Origin: Taudactylus pleione
Lineage: Eukaryota; Chordata; Amphibia; Anura; Myobatrachidae
NCBI GenBank assembly: GCA_031769625.1
Contig: JAUIMM010000701.1
Span: forward strand, 558,001-622,000
Length of the DNA stretch: 64,000 nucleotides
Direction of reading: 5' to 3'
The position numbers and the translations under genes are program-made. This document shows positions 45,601 to 55,915 of this stretch, piece by piece (position 1 is the stretch's first letter; the number at the start of each line of letters is the position of its first letter). A model generated the notes under the pieces. That model did not search any database. It was not told the origin of the DNA and saw nothing but the letters and a program-made list of their open reading frames with translations.

Positions 45601-46025
45601 AACACAGCAATATTGCTACTGAAACTACGATGGCCGACGGTCACTCACGGGAGAATATGAGGGGCAGCGGGAGGCTAGGGAACGATCGTTGTGTGTGTGA
45701 TAGTTACTGGATTCACAAGTAAGCCTCTACGGGGATGGGTGAAGGACGGGGCATACCGAGGCAGTGGGACGTTAAACACAGCAATACTGCGACTGACACT
45801 AAGATGGCCGACGAGCAAAACAAGATGGCGGCGGTCATTCATGGGAGACTATGAGGGGCTGTGGAGGCTAGGAACGATCGGTGTGTGTGTGATAGTTAAT
45901 CCATACACAAATAAGCGTCTACGGGGATGGGTGAAGGACGGGGCATAATGAGGCAGCGGGAAAATAAACACAGCAATATTGCGACTGAAACTAAAATCGC
46001 TGCAGAGCAAAACAAAACGGTACCG
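45601..46025. promoter_or_regulatory. Tandem repeat upstream of transposase, YY1-like sites
   Basis: Units beginning acacagcaatattgc[t/g]ac start at about 45603, 45777 and 45970. The first two are about 175-193 bp and the third is partial. Shared parts include gatggccgac, tatgaggggc, ggctaggNaacgatcg, gtgtgtgtgatagtta and ctacggggatgggtgaaggacggggcata. The words caagatggcggc (45822) and aagatggccgac match the known YY1 core. The array lies 350-780 bp upstream of the transposase start on its strand. A promoter role is inferred from position and motif. Confidence 0.5.
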
Positions 46026-46443
46026 TAAATGCATTGAAAACTCGCTGCGCAAATCAGCGTCTAACACAGCAAACTGCAAAATGGCCGTGAACCTAGCAAG
46101 CTCCCATACTTACAGTACCAGCGGGTTGATACTGTAGGAAACACCTGTAGAAGCTCAGGGTACAGCAATGAGCAGCAACAACAGCGACTTAGAAGTCAGG
46201 CAGCGTTGCAGGTAGTAGTAGTAGCTCAAGGGTTCGTACTGTTGATACGTGCCAATGAGACAATCCGAGCAGCAAGTCCGTACAGTTAAGTAGCAGATTC
46301 ACAGTAGGGATAGCTAGTGCGGTCTGAGATGCTCTTTTATGCTACCAGAGACAAAAGAATTCCTTCCCGCAGAAAATCTGTCCGCTGATTGGTGCATTTG
46401 AAAAATGCACTTCCTTGTGGTCCAATAGCATGGCAGAGTTTCG

Positions 46444-46785
46444 TTACTGCAGTTGGTACAGTATTGTATGCTGTTGCATTTCCATCTCTGGCGGGCGCAT
46501 GCCCAGTAGGAGGGTTGCGATGGGATTTCTGGCGCATGCCCAGTGGGGCAGAGAGTCATACACAGTGCGCATCAGGTCCCTTCCCCCAAAGCAAGCAAGA
46601 GCCTCACCTTACCATAATAAAGGAAGCTTTGTTAATCCTTTGGGGGAAGGGACCTGATGCGCACTGTGTATGACTCTCGGCCCCACTGGGCATGCGCCAG
46701 AAATCCCATCGCAACCCTCCTACTGGGCATGCGCCCGCCAGAGATGGAAATGCAACAGCATACAATACTGTACCGACTGCAGTAA
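46444..46785. repeat. Palindrome with ~148-bp arms
   Basis: The left arm 46444-46591 (ttactgcag...cccttcccccaaa) pairs with the right arm 46638-46785 (tttgggggaaggg...ctgcagtaa) around a 46-bp loop, with only a few mismatches. Each arm carries two gcgcatgcccagt motifs and the phrase gagggttgcgatgggatttctgg. Confidence 0.9.
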
Positions 46786-46798
46786 AACAGCCAACGGC

Positions 46799-47944
46799 GC
46801 ATGCTCAGTGATAGCATAGCGCTACATGGTGTATGGCTTGGCGCCACAGATCCCATTGTACCCCCCTCCATTTCTAATCCATCGCAGATGGCTGACAGCC
46901 ACCATAGCGCCAACCATGTAATACAGAGAGCTCTCTCTCATACAGATCCCACTACTACCGTACTTAGTGTGCAAGGTTGGAGCAGCATCACCAATGTCAT
47001 AAGTTTGCGATGCAACGCTATTTTGCACTGCAAACGCACAGTCAGCTTTGAACACAGAGCGCTCTCTCACAGACGGAAACCACCAAGGGACGTAGCCATA
47101 GTGCACAAGGCTGAGACCGCATATGCGTTGTCGCATGTTTGCGATTTGGGCGCACAGTTTGTGATGCAGAGCCCTGTCTCTCATTCTAGACAGTAGATTC
47201 ACTAGCAGTTTCTGCAGTTACAGTATGAAATCACTATTCATTGAAATACAGAGCTCTCTCTTGGCACTACAAATCCCATTGTAAACCCTCCACTGGGCAT
47301 GCGCATGAAATCCCATTGCAACCCCTCGAATCAGACAGCCACCACAGCGCAGACATTGACAAAAGTTTTGCGCATGCTCAGTGATAGCATAGCGCTACAT
47401 GGTGTATGGCTTGGCGCCACAGATCCCATTGTACCCCCCTCCATTTCTAATCCATCGCAGATGGCTGACAGCCACCATAGCGCCAACCATGTAATACAGA
47501 GAGCTCTCTCTCATACAGATCCCACTACTACCGTACTTAGTGTGCAAGGTTGGAGCAGCATCACCAATGTCATAAGTTTGCGATGCAACGCTATTTTGCA
47601 CTTCAAACGCACAGTCAGCTTTGAACACAGAGCGCTCTCTCACAGACGGAAACCACCAAGGGACGTAGCCATAGTGCACAAGGCTGAGACCGCATATGTG
47701 TTGTCGCATGTTTGCGATTTGGGCGCACAGTTTGTGATGCAGAGCCCTGTCTCTCATTCTAGACAGTAGATTCACTAGCAGTTTCTGCAGTTACAGTATG
47801 AAATCACTATTCATTGAAATACAGAGCTCTCTCTTGGCACTACAGATCCCATTGTAAACCCTCCACTGGGCATGCGCATGAAATCCCATTGCAACCCCTC
47901 GAATCAGACAGCCACCACAGCGCAGACATTGACGAAAGTTTTGC
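46799..47944. repeat. Tandem duplication, two 573-bp units
   Basis: Units 46799-47371 and 47372-47944 are the same length. I could find only about four substitutions between them (ctgcaaac/cttcaaac; tatgcg/tatgtg; ctacaaatc/ctacagatc; gacaaaag/gacgaaag). Matching ORFs in both copies and both strands reflect the duplication, not coding. Each unit contains a gcgcatgctcagtg and a cactgggcatgcgcatg motif. Confidence 0.9.
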
Positions 47945-48117
47945 ACTATTGAAACACACAATCTGTTTGTAATGTCTTACTTTTAAGCAGCCTTTTAAAC
48001 AACAACACTACAGTATTACAGTACAGTACAACACTATTAAAGTAGTTTCACTATAGTGTCCAGAGCAGACAGTGACAATAAAAAAAAATATACGGTACGG
48101 TATATTCTTTTCCAGGG

Positions 48118-48182
48118 ATCGAACCCGGGACCATAATTCTACCAAAGTGATCACCTAACCACTAGCCCACACGACAGCTACA
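48118..48182 (-). repeat. tRNA-like module f
   Basis: The minus strand reads GTGGGCTAGTGGTTAGGTGATCAC...GGTCCCGGGTTCGATCCCTGG. It is the best tRNA-like of the six, with an A-box-like GGCTAGTGGTTAGG and a B-box-like GGTTCGATCCC. The anticodon-arm spacing does not give a clear clover-leaf by eye. Confidence 0.5.
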
Positions 48183-48726
48183 GTGAGTGGCCTCATCCTT
48201 GTGCACTCCTCCCGCTGCTGTTTTTTAATAAAAAAAAATAAAAAATTGTCATACTGTAATGCATCCCATATCAGTGAAAGCTGTGCATGCATCTCATTAA
48301 TCTACAGTATCGGTTATACCGTGACAACAACTCGGGCAACTTCTCTACTATTCAGTTACTGCACCGTACCGTATGTACAATACAGTATGTGCAGTGATTT
48401 GCATCCTGTTATAAGATGTTACGTACGGTACAGTACTATATACTGTATATGTATATTATGTGACATTAAAAATACAGTATGGGCTGTGCGTACATGCAAA
48501 TGCTGTGAATGTGATATCCATCAAATTTAGTGTACAGTAAGTTTAACAGTATGGCATTCAGTACAAGGCATTCAGTACAGTGGAGCAGTCGCCACCCAGC
48601 AGTTAAGCACTATATTACATGCAATTATAAAAGGGGAGCACTCGCCACCCAGCGGTTAAGCACTGAATTACATGCCGTAGCATATCCTTCATTGAAGAAT
48701 ACCACGGTATTCCACAAGTCCATGGC

Positions 48727-48812
48727 GCGACTCAGAGGCCTGCACGCCACGCCACAAGTCCATGGCGTGACTCACGCCACGCCATGAGCAACAAAATAGC
48801 TGGGCAGATCTG
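48727..48812. repeat. Right terminal inverted repeat of the giant element
   Basis: Inverse of the left end: ...ATAGCTGGGCAGATCTG|TA. It is preceded by repeated ccatggcgtgactcacgccacgccatgag words. The phrases 'cacgccacgccacaagtccatggcg' and 'tccacaagtccatggcgcgactcag' form a short direct repeat here. Confidence 0.65.
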
Positions 48813-49255
48813 TAGTTATTAGTTTTGTCTGTAGTGACATGCAGGATTGTTGTAGCGGTAAAATGTTGAATAACTGTATGTAATGATCATATTATTATTT
48901 GACTGTAGCGTCTATGTTTCCATGGTGATGGGTGGTATCACAGACATCACGCGTCAATTGTGCGATCACATCATTTACCCGCGACGTCGATCAGAAACAT
49001 AATAGCTTTTCCAACATTTCAATTCATTGATAGTAATTTTCATATTTGTTCTTACTTAGATTCATCCATAAATTTACATTTTTATAATGTCCAGAATGGA
49101 AACATTGAACTTTCTAAGATAAAAAGAACCAGACAATACTACATATTAATATTTTGTAATAAGCTGGTTTGAAGAGTTTTGTACAAAGTGTTAAAGTTAA
49201 ATAAAAAAAAATCGGTTTTGTCTCAATAATTGGGGTTTCCTGTTCAAATTATACT
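48813..49255 (+). mobile_element. Probable 3' end of the interrupted Penelope-like element
   Basis: Non-coding sequence resumes immediately after the giant element's right TA. It includes tttccatggtgatgggtgg, a short-repeat-free AT-rich block and aataaaaaaaaatcgg near 49200-49215. Continuity with 38880-38914 is inferred from the insertion geometry, not from homology. Confidence 0.35.
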
Positions 49256-49264
49256 GTCACAAGC

Positions 49265-49590
49265 TAAAGCTGGCCATCCACTATACAATTTTCTCTCCGA
49301 TATCTGTCCAATCTGGCTGGTTGGAATGAAAACCTGGTAATGTATGGGAGCAAATGACAGTCATCTCCATTTGTTCACAAACACTGGAGAATAGCCAAAA
49401 ATGGTTGTTCAGACAAATTGGTTAAAACACAGAAATTTAACCAGTTTGAACAATTTTTTTTGTCCTTTTTTCAGTGTTTAAAATCATATGATCGATTGTC
49501 ATTTGCTCCCATACCTTACCAGGTTTTCATTCCAACCAGCCAGATTGGACAGATATCGGACAGAAAATTGTATAGTAGATGCCCAGCTTA
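49265..49590. mobile_element. MITE with TAAAGCTGGCCATCCAC termini
   Basis: Second copy of the family at 3706-4017. It shares ggttggaatgaaaa.ctggtaa.gtatgggag.aaatga, ggttgttcagacaa and the inverse words at the right end (agatgcccagctta). Confidence 0.8.
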
Positions 49591-49920
49591 AAACTTTGCA
49601 GTGCCCAAAGACATTAAAGGGGTTAATTGCAGAAGGAGAAAGACATCTGTTTTATGTTGGACTATGATCAGCCATAACTATGTTGGTAGTTGCCAATATG
49701 AAATGGAAATAAAATGATGAACTACTTACCACCATAAAAGCCTTCACAGTTTCGATAAGACCTGCTATTATCAAGATGGACTATAATATAAATCTATAAT
49801 GACCCTTGTTTGTGATAATAAATGTTTACGCCATACTTTTTGCTGTACTTTTCCATGGACTTACGTGACTGGTGTCACCTAACTCACATCCCTAGATCAA
49901 CCATGTAATTCCCTGTCATT
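49591..49920. other. Nothing recognised
   Basis: AT-rich non-coding sequence between two MITEs. No exon or RNA gene is supported. Confidence 0.4.
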
Positions 49921-50110
49921 AGGCCTGATTTAGTACGGATCGCAACTGCTATTGCAATAGCGATTATGCATGCAGTCTCAGTGAGATCATATGCTAATCC
50001 TCTGCGATCACTATGCCATCGCAGCACAACATAAGGACACCCACCTTACCTTACACATCCGTAATACGAAACCATCGGTAACATCGAGTAGAATCGCAGC
50101 CTCACGCACA
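49921..50110. mobile_element. Long-type GGGCCTGATTCAG MITE, left fragment
   Basis: It begins aggcctgatttagtacggatcgcaact and follows the 20512 copy through 'caacataaggacacccacctta' and 'ccatcggtaacatcgagta'. It stops where the GC-rich 5' region of L1 begins, so the L1 probably truncated it or inserted into it. Confidence 0.65.
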
Positions 50111-50129
50111 CTTGCACAGGCCTACTCCA

Positions 50130-50830
50130 CGCCGAGGGATAGCGGTGCTGCTACCTCCTGCCTCCGGGTGCCCTTGGAAAGCCGGGAAGGGGCCGTAGAA
50201 TAGACAAGTGGCGGAGTTCTGGTTTGGTGGCTACACCCGGCCGCCATCTTTGATTAGGCCCCCGACACGGCGCCCCCGCTCCTCCTATACCCGCTGGGCT
50301 TCCCCGCACCTCCGGAACCTTACCTGACTCTCCTGCTGACTGTGGCTGTGTCCTGGGCGGCCGGCGGGGACCCGACCTCTCCTACTGCGGTGTGCTGGAG
50401 ACGCCCGCTCTGCACCCTGCGGCGCTGTGGAGATCAGCTGACCGGCTCTGGAGCCCCTTTGCCTGGACTTGCACTGCTACAGCCCTCTTGAGACCGGGTG
50501 ATGAGGTTCCCACTCCCCCTCTCTCTTGTCGTCCTGTCTGCAGGTGGTGGGGTGCTGCCATAGCTCAGTTCTCACTTGCCTCAGTTTACTGCTACATGTG
50601 TGTGGATCTGACTCCCCCCTGTGGTAACCTGCTATAATTACACTCATGTGAAAGTGACACCAAGTTCCTGTCTCTGATCTATGCTGAAATGACACCTTCG
50701 GCACTACTCAAGTTTACATCTTTCAACTAAAATCTCCTCATGTAGACCTTTTTTGGGTGTGTCCACGTGTGTGGCCTTAATAACCTCTGCGTAACATAAA
50801 TACACATCCGATCTTGAGCTTGCATCCTTT
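50130..50830 (+). promoter_or_regulatory. L1 5' UTR, GC-rich
   Basis: A sharply GC-rich block (50155-50640) precedes L1 ORF1. The word gccgccatctttg (50241-50253) is the inverse of a YY1 core, a feature known from mammalian L1 5' UTRs. The start of the element is uncertain by some tens of bases. Confidence 0.55.
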
Positions 50831-51709
50831 ATGAAAAAATTCCTAATTTCCTCTTCAATGACCCCTACTGGCTCTACTCAGGCCCCCTAAGATGACACCC
50901 CTGGTAGAGATTCCTCTGCCTCAGATTGCTCTACCACTCGTTCCGCCACCTACCGCAAATGCAAATCATCTACCAATTCTAAAATATCTGAGATGAAACC
51001 TGCTGATATTGCCGCTATCCTGGGCCCTCTGCTCGATGAAAAACCTGCAGGAATCAAAGAAGCTATTGAATCTACTTTATCTCAACTAACCCAACATTCT
51101 ACTCGTTTAGACGAAATGGAGCAGAGGGTATCAACATTGGAAGATGACCTGAGCACTGCCCAACAAACCATCGAATCTCAACATAAGGACATCGCTACCC
51201 TCACCGACAAACTGGATGACCTAGAGAACCGTAGCAGGCGCAACAACCTGCGGGTCACAGGCATCCCAGAATCAATAAAGGGTCACGAATTACTAGATCT
51301 CCTTTCTAACTGGATTCCGGAACAACTAGCCATGGACTTAAAGGGGGTACCGCAGGCCATTGAGAGGGCACACAGAATTGGGCCAGATCGCAAAGACACC
51401 TCCGATCGCCCGCGTCCTGTTATAATGAAAATCTTAAATTACGCAGATAAAACCAAGCTCTTGGATCATTACTGCAAAACAGCCAGTTTATCATACAAAG
51501 GAAAACATCTCCTCATGTTCCAGGACTTTTCTGTTCACGTCACTAACAAACGCAGAGACTTTGCCCCGATATGCAAGCATCTATTCGACACTAAAGTCAA
51601 ATTCTCTCTGCTATACCCGGCCAGACTGCGGGTATTTGAGGGAGGAAAACCACTCTTCTTCGAAGATCCATCTGCAACAAAAGTTCATTTTTTGTGCCCT
51701 GATACTTGA
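50831..51709 (+). pseudogene. L1 ORF1 protein with one early stop
   Basis: The frame starting ATG at 50831 has one TAA at about 50888-50890 and is then open to 51709. It encodes a heptad-rich coiled coil (about 51060-51240; STLEDDLSTAQQTIESQHKD). The RRM-like domain follows, with RRNNLRVTGIPE at its entry and RPRPVIMKILNY, and then the C-terminal domain (DFSVHVTNKRRDF, FSLLYPARLRV). ORF1p is the trimeric RNA-binding chaperone of L1 particles. The stop lies in the variable N-terminal part, and a downstream ATG (50993) would still give an almost complete protein. Confidence 0.85.
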
Positions 51710-52044
51710 CTGATCTGCATTTTAAATCTTCTTACATTTCACTTTGCTTGTTCTACTTTTGAATATAGGCCACACTGTGGATATATTGATTACCCACATA
51801 TGCACACGAAATACCTTTCTTTTCTTTCTTTCCATACATTTTTTATGTTTATTGTTTTGTTGACTGTTGATATATTTTGTGCTTGTCTGTGCCTGGGGTT
51901 CAGATCTTCCAGGGGCTCTCCCTTCCTCTCGTGCTGGGACAGGAGGGGACCCCTTTGTGTCCTTGAATCTGTTTTTTTGCCAATTCCAGCTGAGGGGGTA
52001 AGTTAACATAGCAAACCTTACCCTATCTCAATCATCTGTAGAGA

Positions 52045-55000
52045 GAGATGCTCCACTTCTTCCATTCAATATAATATCATGGAACGTTGAAGGGCTTAAT
52101 AGCCCCATCAAACAAAAAAAGGTGACTACACACCTTGGCCGTATGTCTCCACATATAACTTTTCTCCAGGAAACCCAGTGGACCGATGATCCCAAAAATT
52201 CTCTGAGGGTCATGTGGAACGGAGACTGCGTCTCCGCTCCGTATTGCAACAAAACCAGAGGGATGGCCATTTTACTCCATAAAAATTTATATATATTATT
52301 AGATATTAAGATTGATGATGTGGTCTATACTCTACTTAATATATATGCTCCGAATACTTCTAATCAAATTTTTTTGCAGCACTTTGCAGAAGGTTCTTTC
52401 CTGGGGCAGCCAAAATCTTATATTAGGGGGTGACCTGAATACAGTTGTTGATCCATCCTTGGACAGATCTGGGGTGAGTACACAGGTCCTTGACAACTCC
52501 CATTCTCTTCTTTCCTCGTTTTGTACACAATTAGATTTACTGGACCCGTGGCGTGTACTTCACCCACTCCAAAGAGACTACTCCTTTTATTCTCACCCAC
52601 ATTCCACCCACTCTCGTATTGACTATCTATTTATATGACATTAGCGAGGGACACTCCTTCTTGAAGGAGGCCCACCTTCCTAAATTGTCTCAGGAGAAAG
52701 GGGAATCCCTAGACGATCCCATCACAGAAAAAGAGGTGATTGACACTATTAAATCTCTCCCAAATAACAAAAGCCCTGGTCCCGATGGCTTTGGAGCAGA
52801 GTTTTATAAGATGCTCCGAGAGGAACTAACCCCAACGTTGACAAAACTCTATAACCACATTCTCACTACTAAAGAGACTCCTCTCTTAGATTCAATGAAG
52901 CTACAATTGTCGTGTTAGCGAAACCTGGCAAAGACCCAACTCTGGTGGGCTCCTACCGCCCTATTTCCCTGTTGAATCAGGATTTTAAAATCCTTACTAA
53001 ATTGATGGCAAATCGCCTACAGACATACCTACCCCAACTAATTTCTTCCGCACAGCTTGGTTTTATTAAGAATAGGCAATCGGTACAAGGAATACGAACC
53101 GCTATTGCCGCAATAACACATACTCATATGCACAAAGCTATGGATAACATACAGTACTAGTTAATTTAGATGCAGAAAAAGCATTCGATAAAATAGCATG
53201 GTCCCATCTTGATAGAGTATTGCACCATCAATGTTTTGGTATAGCTTTCTGTAATTTAATAAAAACCCTCTACGATACACCCACTGCCCAAATAGTGGTA
53301 AATAACGTGACCTCTCCTTCATTTCATCTTGAAAGGGGCGCTAGACAGGGGTGCCCTCTCTCACCCCTCCTCTTTAACCTGGCCTTGGTACCCCTTATTC
53401 GGTAGATTATACAGTTGCCTGGATTTGCTGGCATTAAAATTGGCGACCTCCTCATATTTACGTCCAACCCCAGACAATCCATCCCCCTTTTAATTGGGGC
53501 CATAAATTGGTTCTCATCATTTGCAGGCTTTTCCATTAATCTTGAAAAATCAGAAGCTTTGGCCATATTTAGACAGGTGGAGAGGGGATGGAGTAATAGA
53601 TTTCCTTTTCAGTGGGCAAACAACCACCTTACTTATTTAGGGGTGGCACTTCCATCTCATCTAGCCCATTTATATACCCTAAATATTGATCCAATTATTC
53701 GCAAAATAAAAACCGAACTTAGTCTGTGGCAAAATCTACCTATTAACTTGTTATGACGCTGTAATTTATATAAAATGGCTTGTTTCTCAAAACTGCTATA
53801 TATCCTGCAGATGACTCCTCTTCTACTTACAAAATCAGATCTATCTTTACTCAACGCCACTGTCTCAAAATTTATCTGGAATAATAAAAGGCCTAGAATT
53901 AGCCAAAAGAAACTGTCTCAAACCATACCAATGGGGGGAGTAAAATTACCGAATATTAGACAGTATAATTTAGCCTGTCTTCTACGCTTCGCTATAGATT
54001 GGATCACTGAAAACAATATATACACAGATGTTGAGTTGGAGTCTCAGTTATGCGCTCCTCTATCTCTTAGTTATTTGCTACATATGCGGATGTCGAGATT
54101 ACAGTCACTTAATTTTAATAACCATCTCCTCATATCTACCATCCAGGCATGGCAATCCTCTAGAAAATTACTCAAACTCCAACAATTCCACTCCCTAGCA
54201 CTACCATTTATTGGCAATCTAGACTTTCAGAAAGGTGAGATATCATTGCCCTTTTCCGCCTGGCGCTCTTCTGGAATCTTAAATTTACGAACACTCTTAA
54301 ACGACTCACACCTCCCCCTCACCTTCAATGAAGCCATGGAAAAATATGGACTTAGACCCCAACACAAATTCTTTTATTACCAAGCTATCCATTATCTACG
54401 TTCTATCCTTCCCCAATTGGATGAACAGGATTATGTAAACCCCCTAGACTCTCTCACGTACACCACTACATATTCCATCTCAACAATATATACACGTATA
54501 CGCACAGAAATAGATCCAGAAACTGAACTTTTGGAATTGGGTAAATGGTCCTCCCAGATTCCCTCTATGTCCCCAAATCTAATTTTGGAGACTTTTCAAA
54601 CTAACTTAAAGCTCATTCCTGCCAGCTCCTACCAAGAGATGGCATATAAACTACTACATAGGGCATATTTGTCGCCCAAAAAACGCCATTTGATGGGTAT
54701 ATCGGATGAGTCGAGATGCACCAAATGCTCAACTACAGACGCAGATATCATGCATTGCCTCTGGGAATGCCGACACATAAGGAAGTTTTGGAGTGAGTTA
54801 CATCATTATGGGTCTGAGGTGCTAGGCATACCTTTTAGATGTATTGTGTCATGGGCTTTATTTGGCCATCTAGCTGACCAACCCGAGATTCCCAAATCTG
54901 ATAAACTTATAGTAATTCTATCCGCAGTGGGTCGAAAGGCCATGCTACAACAATGGATTCATAACTCACCGCCAACTGTTTGTATGGCCACTTCTAGACT

Positions 55001-55196
55001 ACTCTTTTTGTTTAATATGGATTGGCTGGAGGCATCTTTAGATAAGGAAACTCTAACCCCTGCGCTTTTTCAATGCTGGGGCAAATATATTCAAACATTA
55101 CCCTCTTCAACTAAACTGGCAATACAACGGTGCTTTCAATTCACTTCGTGGTACTCTTACCAATTATTGGATAACCAAACTCCTATCACCACCTAA
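52045..55196 (+). pseudogene. L1 ORF2 (endonuclease-RT) with deletions
   Basis: The endonuclease begins near 52069 (IISWNVEGLN, FLQETQW, LNIYAPN), shifts frame near 52385 and continues ILGGDLNTVVDPSLDRSG and HSRIDYLFI to 52638. A deletion then removes the segment between endonuclease and RT. RT resumes with LPNNKSPGPDGFGAEFYK (52753), SYRPISLLNQDFKIL (52945), DAEKAFDKI (about 53170) and GARQGCPLSPLLFNLAL (about 53340). At 53440 KIGDLLIFTSNP lacks the tyrosine-alanine-aspartate step of the FADD block, so a catalytic part is lost. The C-terminal region (53775-55196, open) ends with a CTKCSTTDADIMHCLWEC zinc-knuckle-like motif at 54716-54770. A TGA lies at about 53754. Confidence 0.85.
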
Positions 55197-55640
55197 ATTG
55201 TTTGTTCCTCTACACCACAGCCGGGCACCTGTGTTTTCCCCCCTCTCTCTCTCTATATATCTGTCATATTACTTTTTTTTTTTTTTTTTTATCCCATGGA
55301 TGGATCGACGACCTTGGGTGTAGATGAGCACAGGTTAAGGTTGAAATTGTTACATTTATTTATTTATTTTTATTTCAATATTGTCCAATAGAGATAATTA
55401 TACATTTCTAAATCTCTATATTATAGTAACGATTAGTTAAATATATAAAAGTTTGGAAAATACTGGTATATTTATATACACTGATTGTGAAAGACCTCTA
55501 GATGATATGTTCTTTCTTTTTTAACTTACTCTATATTGACAAGCTGTATTTGTTATGAGGTCTGCAATGCCTTGCTTATTTTTTGTGTATTTTCATTTTA
55601 ATATACTTTAATAAAAATATGTTGGAAAAAAAAAAAAAAT
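55197..55640 (+). other. L1 3' UTR and poly(A) tail
   Basis: AT-rich 3' region with a T-run (55273-55290), an AATAAA at 55610-55615 and a terminal A-tract (55626-55639). This gives the L1 insertion an overall span of about 50.13-55.64 kb. Confidence 0.75.
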
Positions 55641-55800
55641 TGTCACATCCATGGGGATCCCACTGGCATAGTCAACCCGCAACGCACCCTATTACATAAA
55701 CCCCATAATATGGGAATTATATTGCCGTGAAGGCAAAATACAGGCTGTACAAAGAATTTGATTGTGTTTGGACATTTAAAGCACATTTTTCTGATGTAGA

Positions 55801-55915
55801 TCAGAGGTTCCCAAACTCCGCCATTACAGTCCACGTTTTAAGGATATCCATGTTTGAGCACAGATTACTTAATAAGTGTAACCCCCCTTTAACCTCAATA
55901 AAGGTTTCCTAGGTT
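55801..55915. mobile_element. hAT-type MITE fragment
   Basis: cagaggttcccaaactccgccattacagtccacgttttaaggatatccatgtttgagcacag is the left half of a repeat I recognise from amphibian and fish genomes as hAT-like. The right half is missing. Confidence 0.5.

Larger units (their letters stand above)
38915..48812 (-). mobile_element. Giant 9.9-kb Tc1-like transposon with TA-flanked inverted ends
   Basis: The left end is TA|CTGATGTGCCCAGCTATAACG (TA 38913-38914). The right end is the inverse, TA|CAGATCTGCCCAGCTATTTTG (TA 48813-48814). The subterminal word gagtcgcgcca lies about 76-78 bp inside each end, and CGCCATG words crowd both ends. The unit contains a minus-strand Tc1/IS630-type transposase (43814-45246), a transposase-upstream tandem repeat, six tRNA-like modules, a nested MITE, a large palindrome and a 573-bp tandem duplication. 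TACAGTA/TACTGTA words are dense throughout. Normal Tc1-like elements are about 1.3-2.5 kb. The alternative is a composite in which unrelated ends happen to match, but the paired subterminal motifs argue against that. Confidence 0.65.

Noticed and set aside
46801..47775. Pairs of 126-156-codon ORFs on both strands
   Set aside because: They duplicate because of the 573-bp tandem repeat. Both strands being open in both units, with no domain, argues for chance.
48118..48182. Functional tRNA gene
   Set aside because: A- and B-box-like words are present, but I could not pair a full acceptor and anticodon stem, and related modules look like SINE heads.
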